Source: Chloroflexia bacterium SDU3-3
GTDB taxonomy: Bacteria; Chloroflexota; Chloroflexia; Chloroflexales; Roseiflexaceae
Direction of reading: 5' to 3'
Assembly (NCBI GenBank): GCA_009268125.1
Contig: WBOU01000003.1
Span: 186,001-250,000 of the forward strand
DNA: 64,000 nucleotides
The position numbers and the translations under genes are program-made. This document shows, one piece after another, positions 18,241-26,579 of the stretch (positions within the stretch are counted from its first letter, which is position 1; the number at the start of each line of letters is the position of its first letter). The notes beneath the pieces were generated by a model. That model searched no databases, was not told the DNA's origin, and worked only from the letters and a program-made list of their open reading frames with translations.

Positions 18241-19215
18241 GTGAACAAGTACCTACGCTGGGGCATGCGCCTGATCGGGCCGCTGCTGCTGATCTTCATC
18301 CTCTCCCGCACCGATCTGGCCAGCATCGGCGCTGCGCTGAGCCAGATCGACATCTGGCCGCTGCTGCTCTCGCTGGCGCTGATGCCGGTATTTGTGCTGG
18401 TGAAATCGTGGCGCTGGAACATGCTGATGCGCGAGCTAGGCATCACGCCGCCCAGCCTGTGGTACTCGGCGGCGCTGTACTGCATCGGCCTGTTCTACGG
18501 CAGCGCCACGCCCGGTCAGTCGGGCGACTTCCTCAAGGCCGTCTATCTGCGCGATCGCGGGCCTGCCGCGCCGGTGCTGTTCTCCATCCTGATCGACCGG
18601 CTGTTCGACTTTATGATCATGGCTCCGCTGGCCCTGCTCACGCTGGTGGCGTTCCAGGGCATCGTGCCGGCATCGGCGGTGCCGGTGGCAGTGGTGGGGG
18701 CGGTGGTCTTCATCCTGGCCACACCGCTGATGATGGCGCGCGGGGTGCGCAACTGGGGCATGAACCTCATCCAGCCGCTGCTGCCGGGCAAGCTGCGCGC
18801 CATGCTGGAGAAGTGGCGCGGACAGCTGGATGTGCTGACGCTGCGGCCAGGGCTGATGGTGAACCTGCTGGTGGCCAGCGTGTGCTCGGCGGCCTCGACC
18901 ATGGCGCGCATCTGGGCGCTGTACATGGCCATGCGGCTCTACAATGTGGATCTGCTGGCGATCATCGGCTCCACCGCGCTGATCGCGCTGCTGCAGACGC
19001 TGCCGATCAGCTTCTCGGGGGTGGGGGTGCGCGACGCGGTGCTGCTGGCGGTGCTGGCGGCCTACGGCTACAGCGACCCCTCGGTGGCGATCGCGCTCTC
19101 GGCGCTGTTCCTGGTGCTGAACATCGAGCACCTGATCGTGGGCTTCCTGATCTCGCTGCGCTACCCGCTGGATCAGCAGGCCGCCGCCGAGCAGGCCGCG
19201 CCCAAGGCACCATAG
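18241..19215 (+). CDS. Flippase-like membrane protein (UPF0104 / lysylphosphatidylglycerol synthase membrane-domain family)
   Basis: 324 residues from a GTG with GCAGGGGG upstream. About eight membrane helices. Family features are KSWRWNMLMRELG after the second helix, FYGSATPGQSGDFLKAVYL (the conserved G-x-x-G-D-x-x-K/R pattern), and FSGVGVRDAVLL near the end. Proteins of this family are proposed to help translocate lipid-linked sugars or aminoacyl-lipids. Position after a polyprenyl-phosphate glycosyltransferase supports a lipid-carrier step in glycan export. The aminoacyl-transferase domain of true MprF is absent. Confidence 0.85.
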   Translation: MNKYLRWGMRLIGPLLLIFILSRTDLASIGAALSQIDIWPLLLSLALMPVFVLVKSWRWNMLMRELGITPPSLWYSAALYCIGLFYGSATPGQSGDFLKAVYLRDRGPAAPVLFSILIDRLFDFMIMAPLALLTLVAFQGIVPASAVPVAVVGAVVFILATPLMMARGVRNWGMNLIQPLLPGKLRAMLEKWRGQLDVLTLRPGLMVNLLVASVCSAASTMARIWALYMAMRLYNVDLLAIIGSTALIALLQTLPISFSGVGVRDAVLLAVLAAYGYSDPSVAIALSALFLVLNIEHLIVGFLISLRYPLDQQAAAEQAAPKAP

Positions 19216-19236
19216 ACACGGGGGCTTCTTCTGACC

Positions 19237-19644
19237 ATGGCAATGAGACGACACCTTTCGACCCTGACGCTGGCGGTTCTGACGCTGGTATTTTTGGCCA
19301 GCTGCGGGCAGACCGGCTACGTCACCCACCAGCAGGTAGTGGCCGGCAGGACGGTGGACTTTGAGCACCCAGCCAAGGCCGAGCTGCTGAAGAACTATGA
19401 CCTGTTTGTGACGCTCAAGGACAGCGCGGGTAAGCCCATCGACGGAGCGGATGTAGTGCTGACCCTGGACATGCCCTCGATGCCCATGGGGGTGAACCGC
19501 CCTGTGGCTGAACCGGCGGGCAGCGGGCGCTACAAGGTGACCACGGCCTTCAGCATGGAGGGCGACTGGGTGATCACGGTGGATGCGAGGGCCAATGGTG
19601 ATCGCTCGACGGTGGTCTTTGACCAGGTGGTGGTGCCGCAGTAG
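19237..19644 (+). CDS. FixH/YtkA-like domain lipoprotein
   Basis: 135 residues. A basic start, hydrophobic stretch and lipobox (LVFLASCGQ) mark an exported lipoprotein. The mature part is one beta-sandwich of the FixH/YtkA type: YDLFVTLKDSAGKPIDGADVVLTLDMPSMPMG, then PVAEPAGSGRYKVTTAFSMEGDWVITV. Such domains occur in copper- or oxidase-related periplasmic proteins; the methionine-rich MPSMPMG could bind copper, but this is inference. It starts 21 bp after the flippase-like gene and is probably co-transcribed. A CACGAAG-type repeat begins right after its stop. Confidence 0.85.
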   Translation: MAMRRHLSTLTLAVLTLVFLASCGQTGYVTHQQVVAGRTVDFEHPAKAELLKNYDLFVTLKDSAGKPIDGADVVLTLDMPSMPMGVNRPVAEPAGSGRYKVTTAFSMEGDWVITVDARANGDRSTVVFDQVVVPQ

Positions 19645-19645
19645 T

Positions 19646-19765
19646 TTTTACCACGAAAACGCGACAGTGCGAAGGGGAGCGTTTTACCACCAAGGCTCCA
19701 AGGCTCCAAGGGGGCGAAAAGACCGTTTTACCACGAAGGCCCGAGGTTTTCCAAGACTCCGGCGA
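19646..19765 (+). repeat. CACGAAG-type dispersed repeats
   Basis: Three successive units beginning TTTTACCACGAA or TTTTACCACCAA, each followed by degenerate GCGAAG or GCTCCAAG runs, start immediately after the lipoprotein stop codon. Confidence 0.85.
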
Positions 19766-19844
19766 TGTTCCGTCGTTGCTTAGGCGATGCCGAATCGCCG
19801 CCATCATCGAGCTTCCGCATGATGATGGCGATGGATAGCCATCG

Positions 19845-19945
19845 GTATAGGGCCGGATCTGGTGTCCGCCCGCATTGCAATCACCGCATGCATCGCCCGC
19901 ATCGAGGCCACACGCGATGTGAGCGATGCATGCGGTGAGGCACAA
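19845..19945 (+). repeat. Partial copy of the GTAGGGGC-type inverted-repeat element
   Basis: Contains GTGTCCGCCCGCATTGC and several CGATG/CGCATG runs like the interior and inner arms of the element at 30124-30256, but without the GTAGGGGC ends. The rest of the 860-bp spacer (19645-20506) shows no gene. Confidence 0.5.
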
Positions 19946-20050
19946 TAGGCGCGTTGCTCGGGCGGGCAGGGGCTGTGGGCAGATTGTTCAGGCTGGTTCT
20001 GCGTCCGGTCGACCGTAGGCAATGCTTGCAGCGTTGCCCAGTCAACCGGA

Positions 20051-20272
20051 CCGATTGCGGCTTCGATGATGAGGGTTCCTCGCGGCTGCTGGGTGTGTGC
20101 CCTGCGCGGGCGGCGCACAGGGGCCAGCCCCTGTGAACCCCGCCATGGGGCGATGCCCCCTTGGAACCCCAATTTTGAGCGTTCCTATGCTGTTCGCTGG
20201 CAGCTGATGTTTGTGCATATGGCCAGCTTGCACGCGTAGCACCTTCGCCGCATGGGCCGGGTGGGTAGGGTG
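20051..20272 (+). repeat. Structured intergenic repeat, full copy A
   Basis: Left module GATTGCGGCTTCGATGATG then AGGGTTCC; hairpin 1 ACAGGGG-CCAG-CCCCTGT at 20117-20134; hairpin 2 GGGGC-GAT-GCCCC; a GGAACC that can pair with the left GGTTCC; right module with AATTTTGAGCGTTCC, TTTGTGCATATGGCCA and ACCTTCGCCGCATGGGCC. Frames that cross it are not genes. Confidence 0.85.
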
Positions 20273-20506
20273 GGCAGTAATCCATGGTATGTTGGCGATA
20301 TGGCCTTGCACCATGGCTGCTTGGCCTTGCACTATGCCAAGATCGTACCGCCAAAAAACGCGCGGCCTCGCCCATCCGGCGAAGGTGCTGTATGATGATG
20401 GCGGGCCATAATCCACCCCGTAGCGAGAGGATACGCGCAGCGATCCAGCCTTGCTTTTTCCTCTTTCGCGCGACCCAGCGGCGCACCACCACACAAGGAG
20501 CAGCGC

Positions 20507-21421
20507 ATGAAATTGCCAGCCGCCACCCCTGCCGACGGCGAGGCCACGCCCGCCGATGTCACGCTCACGCTCTCGCGCCCGGTCTTGCAGTTTGCGCTAG
20601 ATGCCTACGCCGACGAGCACTTTGTCGGGCGGCTGTTCGAGCAGCCCAAGCTGGGGCTAGTGGCCACCGGCAAAAGCATGCGGCTTGAGCTGGGGCAGCA
20701 GCAGGCGGCGATCGCGCTGGCGCTGGACTGGAACTTCCTGTTCTCGATGGGCGAGTGGATGGGGCTGAAGACCGAGCCACACGCGGTGCGGGCGGCGGTG
20801 GGGGTGTCGTTCACCGTGCGGGATGGGCGGCTGTTCCTGGCGCTGGATGAGAGCAGCATCCAGCTGGAGAAGTTCGAGAAGCTGGGGGTGTTCCTGAAGA
20901 GCATGGTCAACAGCCTGACCGCATCGCTGCGGCAGCGACCGCTGCTGGCGCTGCCCATCCAGATGGATCTGGGCGGCAGCCAGGCCCAGGGCACCGACGA
21001 GACCGCGCTGCAGCTGGCCGCGCTGGATGTGCGGCCCGAGGGGCTGGCCATCGCCTTCCAGCTGCGCCACGACAGCATCCCGCTGCCGCCGTGGGCCGCC
21101 GAGAAGCGGCCCAGCTCGCGCGCCCGCGCGGCGCGGCTGGTGCAGCAGGGGGCGCAGTGCTTCGGCCAGGGCGACACGGCCCAGGCGGCGGCCTACTTCG
21201 CGCGCGCCTGCCTGCAGGCCGACCCATCCTACGAGCTGGGCTGGATGTGGCTGGCCGCCGCGCTGGGCGACAGCGCCGAGCAGGCCTACTGCCTGCGGCG
21301 GGCGATCGCGATCAACCCCGAGAACCGCGACGCCATCCGCGCGCTGGCCGCGCTGCCGCCGGTGGCCGACCGCCCGCCTAGGCTAGAGGACCACCCGCTG
21401 CGGGCGGCGCTGCCCAGCTAG
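20507..21421 (+). CDS. Hypothetical protein with C-terminal tetratricopeptide repeat
   Basis: 304 residues; AAGGAG precedes the ATG. Residues ~1-195 form a domain I do not recognise, with alternating beta-like segments (VTLTLSRPVLQFALDAY, RLELGQQQAAIALALDW, VSFTVRDGRLFLALDE). Residues ~210-285 are tetratricopeptide-like (RLVQQGAQCFGQGDTAQAAAYFARACLQAD followed by AYCLRRAIAINPENRDAI). No signal peptide or membrane helix, so probably cytoplasmic; TPRs suggest protein binding. It is bounded by copies of the structured repeat on both sides and appears to be a single-gene transcript. Confidence 0.7.
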   Translation: MKLPAATPADGEATPADVTLTLSRPVLQFALDAYADEHFVGRLFEQPKLGLVATGKSMRLELGQQQAAIALALDWNFLFSMGEWMGLKTEPHAVRAAVGVSFTVRDGRLFLALDESSIQLEKFEKLGVFLKSMVNSLTASLRQRPLLALPIQMDLGGSQAQGTDETALQLAALDVRPEGLAIAFQLRHDSIPLPPWAAEKRPSSRARAARLVQQGAQCFGQGDTAQAAAYFARACLQADPSYELGWMWLAAALGDSAEQAYCLRRAIAINPENRDAIRALAALPPVADRPPRLEDHPLRAALPS

Positions 21422-21499
21422 GCCTCGCATGGGGTCACTTTTGGGGACATTTCCGCGTCGTTTTGGGGTCGGCCCGACCGTAGGCGTTGCCCGGTCGGG

Positions 21500-21806
21500 C
21501 CGATTGGCTGCGGCCTCGATGATGAGGGTTCCGCTTGGTTGGTGGGGGCATGCCCTGCGCGGGCAGCGCCTAGTTGGGCCGATTGGCTGCGGCCTCGATG
21601 ATGAGGGTTCCGCTTGATTGGTGGGTGCATGCCCTGCGCGGGCGGCGCACAGGGGCCAGCCCCTGTGAACCCCGCCATGGGGCGATGCCCCCTTGGAACC
21701 TCCAATTTTGAGCGTTCCCGTGCTGAAGAACTGGCGGCGAGTGTTCGTGCATATGGCCAGTTTGTGCGAGCGGCACCTTCGCCGCATGGGCCGGGTGGGT
21801 AGGGTG
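21500..21806 (+). repeat. Structured intergenic repeat, copy B with duplicated left module
   Basis: Full copy at 21579-21806, with the same hairpin 1 as copy A (ACAGGGG-CCAG-CCCCTGT), hairpin 2, TTCGTGCATATGGCCA and CACCTTCGCCGCATGGGCC. An extra left module (CGATTGGCTGCGGCCTCGAT and GAGGGTTCC) at 21500-21570 precedes it, so the left module is tandemly duplicated. This fills most of the 536-bp spacer between two convergent genes. Confidence 0.85.
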
Positions 21807-21957
21807 GAGCGACGATCATAGCTCATGTGCGACATAGGCGCAGTACTCGTTTTCCGCCTGACCCGCGTTCAGCAATGCGTAACGCATGGCACGGCGCGCT
21901 GGTTTTGTACCCTTCGCCGCACCCCAATGCCCCACGAGCGAGGCACATGTGGGGCGG

Positions 21958-23796
21958 CTAGACCTTGGCCACATCCCACACACGCAGCGCGCCATCCATG
22001 CCCGCCGAGATCAGACCGTGCTCGGCCCAGATCAGGGCGTTGACGCCGCGCGGGTGGGCGGGGTGCTCGGCCACCAGGGCCGCGTCGGATGTGCGGAACA
22101 GGCGGATCGCGCCGTCGATGCAGCCGGTGGCCAGCAGCGCGCCATCGGGCGAGAAGGCCACGCAGGCCACGTTGCCGCCGTGGCCATCCAGCGAGCGCAG
22201 GGGCTGGCCGGTGCGCGGGTTCCATAGCATGCCGATGTTGTCGTTGCCCACGGTGGCCAGCAGGCTGCCATGTGGCTGCCAGGCCACGCCGGTGACAATG
22301 TTGCTGTGGGCCTCGAACTTGCGCAGCAGCAGGCCGTCGTGGCGGCGGCGCACCTGCACCTTGCCATCCTCGTGGCCGGTGGCGAACTGGTCGCCATCCA
22401 GGCTCCAGGCCAGGCTCCACACCCCGCTGCCCGACTGCACGCTGCCGATCGGACGACCGTCGTAGAAGCGCCACAGCCAGAGCATGCCGTCGGCGCTGCC
22501 GCTGGCCAGGGTCTCGCCGTCGGGCGAGGCGGCGAGCGCCAGCACCCAGTCGGCGTGCTTCTCCAGCGTGAGCACATCGCGCGACTCGGGCAGGTGCCAG
22601 ATCTTGACGGTGGTGTCCACGCTGCCGGTGGCCAGGTAGTCGCCGTCCGCCGTGAAGGCCAGGCCGTTCACGCCCCGGCTATGGCCGCGCAGCTGGGCGA
22701 CGCCGGAGCCGTCGGCCAGCCGCCAGACGGCGGCGGTGTCGTCGGCGCTGCCGCTGGCCAGCAGGCCGCGCTCGCGGTGGATGGCCAGGGCCAGGATGCC
22801 CTCGGCATGGGCGGCGATCGACTGGCGCTCGGCCAGGGCCATGCTGATCTCGGGCGGGGCGGGCGGCGGCAGGGGCGAGTCGGCGGGGCGGCCCATGCCC
22901 AGCAGCACCTTGGCGAACAGGGCCACGCTGGCGAACCGATCGCGCTGGGCGATCGCCATGGCCTGCTCGACCACGGCGGCCACGCCGGGCGAGACCGCCG
23001 GGCTGGCCAGACGGATAGGCACCAGCGGGTCGGGGGTGACGGCCACGCGCTCGGTGGCGGGCGGCGGCACAATGCCGGTGAGCAGGCGGTAGAGCGTGGC
23101 CCCCAGGCTGTAGACCTCGCTGCGCTGGTCGGTGTGCTGGCCGGTGGGCGAGTACTGCTCGATCGGGGCGTAGGCGGGCGTGCCCATGCCCTGGATGGTC
23201 TTGCGGGTGCGCTGGTGGCCCAGCTTCAGCAGGCCGAAGTCAACCAGCTTGATCTGGCCGCTCTCCATCACGCGCACGTTGGCGGGCTTGATGTCGCGGT
23301 GCAGCAGGGGCGGGTCTTGGTTGTGCAGGTAGATCAGCACGGCGCAGAGCTGGCGGGCGTAGGCCAGCACCTCCTCCTCGGGCAGCGGGCCTTTGCGGGC
23401 CTCGGCCAGCTCGTGCAGGCTCTGGCCGGGGATGTACTCCATGGTCATGTAGCCGTTGCCGTTGAACTCGAACAGCTCGTAGTAGCGCGGCAGGCCGGGG
23501 TGCTGCTGCCGCCGCAGGGCGCGGAACTCGTCGCGGAAGCTCTGGGTGCCGCTGGGGTCGAAGGTCTCCTTGAGGGCGACGAGCTTGGCATCGCGCATGT
23601 CGAGCGCGGTGTAGACCGCGCCGCCGCCGCCGTAGCCGATCAGCTCCAGCACGCGGTAGGCCCCCACCACGGTGTCGGGGTCCATGAGCATGAGGGCGTA
23701 GCGCAGGGGCCGCCCGCAGGTATGGCAGGTGGTGTCGGTGTCGCTATTTTTCGCGCCGCAGCCGCCGCCGGTGCGCTGGTCGAGGCAGATGATCAT
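21958..23796 (-). CDS. Serine/threonine protein kinase with zinc ribbon and WD40 repeats
   Basis: 612 residues. An N-terminal zinc-ribbon (CLDQRTGGGCGAKN then CHTCGRPL) precedes a kinase domain at ~45-300: ELIGYGGGGAVYTA (P-loop), VALKE (catalytic Lys), LHRDIKPANV (catalytic loop), VDFGLLKLG (DFG). A short linker leads to WD40 repeats at ~330-612 (units such as LASGSADDTAAVWRLADG and FSPDGALLATGCIDGAIRLF), enough for about a seven-blade propeller. No membrane helix between them, unlike many bacterial kinases, so it is probably cytoplasmic with the propeller as a docking surface. Transcribed alone; target unknown. Confidence 0.92.
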   Translation of the reverse strand: MIICLDQRTGGGCGAKNSDTDTTCHTCGRPLRYALMLMDPDTVVGAYRVLELIGYGGGGAVYTALDMRDAKLVALKETFDPSGTQSFRDEFRALRRQQHPGLPRYYELFEFNGNGYMTMEYIPGQSLHELAEARKGPLPEEEVLAYARQLCAVLIYLHNQDPPLLHRDIKPANVRVMESGQIKLVDFGLLKLGHQRTRKTIQGMGTPAYAPIEQYSPTGQHTDQRSEVYSLGATLYRLLTGIVPPPATERVAVTPDPLVPIRLASPAVSPGVAAVVEQAMAIAQRDRFASVALFAKVLLGMGRPADSPLPPPAPPEISMALAERQSIAAHAEGILALAIHRERGLLASGSADDTAAVWRLADGSGVAQLRGHSRGVNGLAFTADGDYLATGSVDTTVKIWHLPESRDVLTLEKHADWVLALAASPDGETLASGSADGMLWLWRFYDGRPIGSVQSGSGVWSLAWSLDGDQFATGHEDGKVQVRRRHDGLLLRKFEAHSNIVTGVAWQPHGSLLATVGNDNIGMLWNPRTGQPLRSLDGHGGNVACVAFSPDGALLATGCIDGAIRLFRTSDAALVAEHPAHPRGVNALIWAEHGLISAGMDGALRVWDVAKV

Positions 23797-24052
23797 AGAT
23801 GCTGTTCTTCTGTTGTGCTATTCGGTGCGTGGAACTATAGCACACAGTGTACCAGCGGCGCGAGCGGGGCGGGGCGGGGTGTTCGTTCGATCTGGCCTTT
23901 TCTTGGGACTTGAGCGACCCGATCAGCACCGTAGGGGCGGAGCATTGTGGTATCGGGGCGGGGGCGATGACGGCAATGGGAAGTGTCCGTCGCATGGGGC
24001 ACTTCTTATGTCGCCTCGACGCTGGTGCGCCTTCGTTTATGGCGGTGGTGGT

Positions 24053-24130
24053 TAGTTCCCGGGCGGATGCCCTGCGCGGGTGGCGCCGAGTGGCCTCACT
24101 CTGGGAACCCCGCCAGGGGCGATGCCCTCA
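24053..24130 (+). repeat. Structured intergenic repeat, partial copy G (hairpin module only)
   Basis: Has GTTCC, GCCCTGCGCGGGTGGCGC, a diverged hairpin 1 (GAGTG-GCCT-CACTC) and AACCCCGCCAGGGGCGATG; the right module is missing. A short GTAGGGGCGGAGCATTG motif like an end of the 30-kb inverted-repeat element lies just upstream near 23931. Confidence 0.65.
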
Positions 24131-24215
24131 CAGCGCGGCGCTTGCGAAGCCTATGTGGATAGCCCACACAGGCTTCGCAAGCGCACCAGAACCGAGCCGC
24201 CGATGGCAGCCAACC

Positions 24216-24677
24216 TTAGTTCGTTTGGGCCACCGCGACATCAAGGATCCACGTCACGCCGAAGCGATCGGTGAGAATCCCGAACAGCCGCGCCCACTGC
24301 GCCGGGGCAATCGGCTCGATGATCGTCGCACCCTCCGCCAGCCCGGCCCACAGCGCCGCGATCTCATCCGCGTTCTCGCCGCGCAGCGAGATGAAGAAGC
24401 GATCTTGGGTCAGCGTCATTCCATGCTCGCGACGGGTGGTCGGCGCGGCGGGCGCGGTCGGCGCAGCAGCAGGCACATCGTAGGCCATGATGCGGAAGCC
24501 GCTCGCGGCGGCAACCTGGCCCCACACGACATTCCCTGCGCCCGGCATCTCCCTCGGAGCGCCGAAGTCGGCGTAGGTGGCGATGGCCAGGTCGCCCCCA
24601 AATACGGCGTGGTAGAACGTGAGGGCCTCGCGGGCCTCGCCGTGGAAGTTCAGATGTGTGACGGCGTTGACTGACAT
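24216..24677 (-). CDS. PhnB-like VOC (glyoxalase-fold) protein
   Basis: 153 residues from the ATG at 24677, which has AGGAGAG upstream; the ATG at 24707 adds ten residues without family similarity. The sequence NAVTHLNFHGEAREALTFYHAVFGGDL is the typical start of PhnB/3-demethylubiquinone-methyltransferase-like VOC proteins, and FFISLRGENADEIAALWAGLAEGA the second half. Most members have no known reaction. It is divergent from a WYL-domain regulator with 107 bp between starts, so that regulator probably controls it. Confidence 0.88.
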   Translation of the reverse strand: MSVNAVTHLNFHGEAREALTFYHAVFGGDLAIATYADFGAPREMPGAGNVVWGQVAAASGFRIMAYDVPAAAPTAPAAPTTRREHGMTLTQDRFFISLRGENADEIAALWAGLAEGATIIEPIAPAQWARLFGILTDRFGVTWILDVAVAQTN

Positions 24678-24784
24678 TATCTCTCTCCTTTGTTTGAACG
24701 ATAGCACAGCCAGATTCGTTGCTACCTGCTCTGAGTATCGCGTATCATTAGGTCAGATTCAGTCCTGATAGATCGGCGAAAATC

Positions 24785-25741
24785 ATGTATAGCCCCACCA
24801 CCCGATTGCTCACCATTCTGGAGCTGCTGCAATCGCACCATCAGATGAGCGGCGCTGAGATCGCGCGGCGGCTTGAGGTGAGCGCGCGCACCGTGCGCCG
24901 CTACATCGTGATGCTGCAGGATATGGGCATTCCCATCGAGGCGGTGCGGGGCTCTGCGGGGGCCTACTATCTGCGGCGCGGCTACAAGCTGCCGCCGCTC
25001 ATGTTTAGCGACGCCGAAGCGGTTGCGCTAACCCTCGGCCTACGGATGATCCGCACGGTTGAGATGCCGAGCGAGGTTGCCGCCATCGAGGGGGCGCTCG
25101 CCAAGATCGAGCGGGTCGTACCGGAGCAGGTGCTTGAGCAGGTGCGCGGGGTGCAAGGGGCCATGTACTCTTATGGTGCGCCGCGCCCCTCGCAGCTGCG
25201 GGTTCGCTTCGTTGCGCAGCTGGGCGTGGCGGCGCGGCAGGGCAGGCGTGTGTTTCTTCGCTACGCCGATCTCAGCGGCAATCTCTCCTCGCGCGCATTT
25301 GACCCATATGGGATTGTTTGCCACGAGGGGAACTGGTACACGCCCGGCTACTGCCACATGCGCAGCGCGCTGCGCATCTTTCGCATTGACCGTATTGCGA
25401 CGCTCGACCTGCTTGATGAGCCGTTTGTGCGCCCAGTAGGTTTTGATGCGCTGCAGCACGTCATCAGCGCATTTGCGACGATGCCAGGGGCGTATTCGGT
25501 GGCGATCTTGCTACGGGGGAGCATCGAGCAGGTGCGGCAGGTGCTGCCGCCAGAGGCTGGAGCGCTGGAAGAGACAGCAGATGGGGTCATCTGGCGACGC
25601 GAGACCAACGAGCTGACTAGGACCGCGCAGCTGCTTCTGTCGCTCGAACTCTCGGTCACAATCCTCCAGCCCCCGGAGCTGAGCGAGATCATGCGCGGGC
25701 TGGCGGCAAAAGCGCTTCGCATAGCCGACCGCCAGCGCTAG
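24785..25741 (+). CDS. YafY-type transcriptional regulator (HTH plus WYL domain)
   Basis: 318 residues. The N-terminal helix-turn-helix is clear (RLLTILELLQSHHQMSGAE then RRLEVSARTVRRYIVMLQ), followed by GIPIEAVRGSAGAYYLRRGYKLPPLMF, usual for this family. The middle-to-C-terminal part is a WYL domain (AARQGRRVFLRYADLSGNLSSR and DPYGIVCHEGNWYTPGYCH, with the W-Y variant), believed to bind ligands or nucleic acid fragments. It is divergent from the VOC gene and probably regulates it and itself. A CACGAAG-type repeat starts about 20 bp after the stop. Confidence 0.92.
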   Translation: MYSPTTRLLTILELLQSHHQMSGAEIARRLEVSARTVRRYIVMLQDMGIPIEAVRGSAGAYYLRRGYKLPPLMFSDAEAVALTLGLRMIRTVEMPSEVAAIEGALAKIERVVPEQVLEQVRGVQGAMYSYGAPRPSQLRVRFVAQLGVAARQGRRVFLRYADLSGNLSSRAFDPYGIVCHEGNWYTPGYCHMRSALRIFRIDRIATLDLLDEPFVRPVGFDALQHVISAFATMPGAYSVAILLRGSIEQVRQVLPPEAGALEETADGVIWRRETNELTRTAQLLLSLELSVTILQPPELSEIMRGLAAKALRIADRQR

Positions 25742-25754
25742 GCAGGGGCCTTAA

Positions 25755-25840
25755 TCTTCGCGCCTTCGCGCTATTCGTCCCCTTCGCGCCTTCGCGTCTT
25801 CGTGGTGAATCGCCCCCCTTGGTGTCTTGGTGGTAAATTG
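25755..25840 (-). repeat. CACGAAG-type dispersed repeats
   Basis: Minus-strand units (CTTCGCGCCTTCGCGTCTTC then GTGGTGAA, and TTGGTGTCTTGGTGGTAAA) fill the gap between two convergent regulator genes. Confidence 0.85.
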
Positions 25841-25841
25841 G

Positions 25842-26543
25842 TCACTCCACCGACTCGGCGACCTCGCGGGCGAGGGCGGAGGCCAGCTGGCGGCCCGAGA
25901 TCTCCACGTGGGAGCGGGCAGCGTACTCGGCCCCATCGGGGTCGCGGTGCTCCAGGGCGGCCAGGATGGCGGCGTGCTCCTGGGGGTCGCTGGCGTCGCG
26001 CTCGGGCAGCGAGCGGGCGGCGGTGGTGGAGAAGTTGCCCCACAGCATGCTGGGGAAGGAGGACCAGATCTGCGCGAGCGAGCGGATGAGGTAGGGGCGG
26101 CGGCTGGCGGCGGCGATCAACTGGTGGAAGGTGCGGTTGAGCACGCGGTACTCGGCCACCAGCTCGGGGGCGGTGCGCTCCATCATGGCGTCGTAGAGGC
26201 GGCGCAGCTCGGCCAGCTCGGCGGCGGTGATGGCCTCGGCGGCGGCGCGGGCGGCGCGGCCCTCTAGGAAGGCGCGGTGGGCGTAGAGATCCTCGACATC
26301 CTCGGGCGAGAAGGCCACCACGCGCACGCCACGGTAGGGCACGTGCTCGACCAGGCCCTCGGCGGCCAGCTCCTTCAGGGCCTCGCGCACGGGCATCTGG
26401 CTCACGCCGTACTCCTGGGCCAGCCGCTCCTGGCGCAGCCACTCGCCCGCGTGCAGGCGGCCCTCCAGGATGGCGGCGCGCAGGCGCTCGGCGACGACGT
26501 GGCGAAGCTGGCGGTGGGTGGGGGCGAGGGCGAGTGACGACAT
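25842..26543 (-). CDS. GntR-family transcriptional regulator (FadR/FCD type)
   Basis: 233 residues. The N-terminal winged helix is typical (VVAERLRAAILEGRLHAGEW, RLAQEYGVSQMPVREALKEL, EGLVEHVPYRGVRVV). The C-terminal all-helical FCD domain shows YAHRAFLEGRAARAAAEAIT, an H in FHQLIAAASRR and HAAILAALEHRDPDGAEY, with histidines placed to bind a metal as in FCD proteins that sense small acids. It starts 36 bp after the stop of the aldehyde dehydrogenase on the same strand, so it may be co-transcribed with and regulate that gene. Confidence 0.93.
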   Translation of the reverse strand: MSSLALAPTHRQLRHVVAERLRAAILEGRLHAGEWLRQERLAQEYGVSQMPVREALKELAAEGLVEHVPYRGVRVVAFSPEDVEDLYAHRAFLEGRAARAAAEAITAAELAELRRLYDAMMERTAPELVAEYRVLNRTFHQLIAAASRRPYLIRSLAQIWSSFPSMLWGNFSTTAARSLPERDASDPQEHAAILAALEHRDPDGAEYAARSHVEISGRQLASALAREVAESVE

Positions 26544-26579
26544 AGACAGCGCTCCATCGGGGAAAGGGCTAGGCCGCGC

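Noticed and set aside
20051-20272. Structured repeat as a tRNA or riboswitch
   Set aside because: No tRNA-like arms, occurs after as well as before genes and in both orientations, so it is not a leader of one gene class.
19881-20492. Minus-strand frame of about 200 residues
   Set aside because: Runs through copy A of the structured repeat; the same peptide fragments recur at other repeat copies, which shows repeat origin, not a gene family.
21383-21835. Minus-strand frame of about 150 residues
   Set aside because: Translation of repeat copy B, with internally duplicated segments from the duplicated left module.
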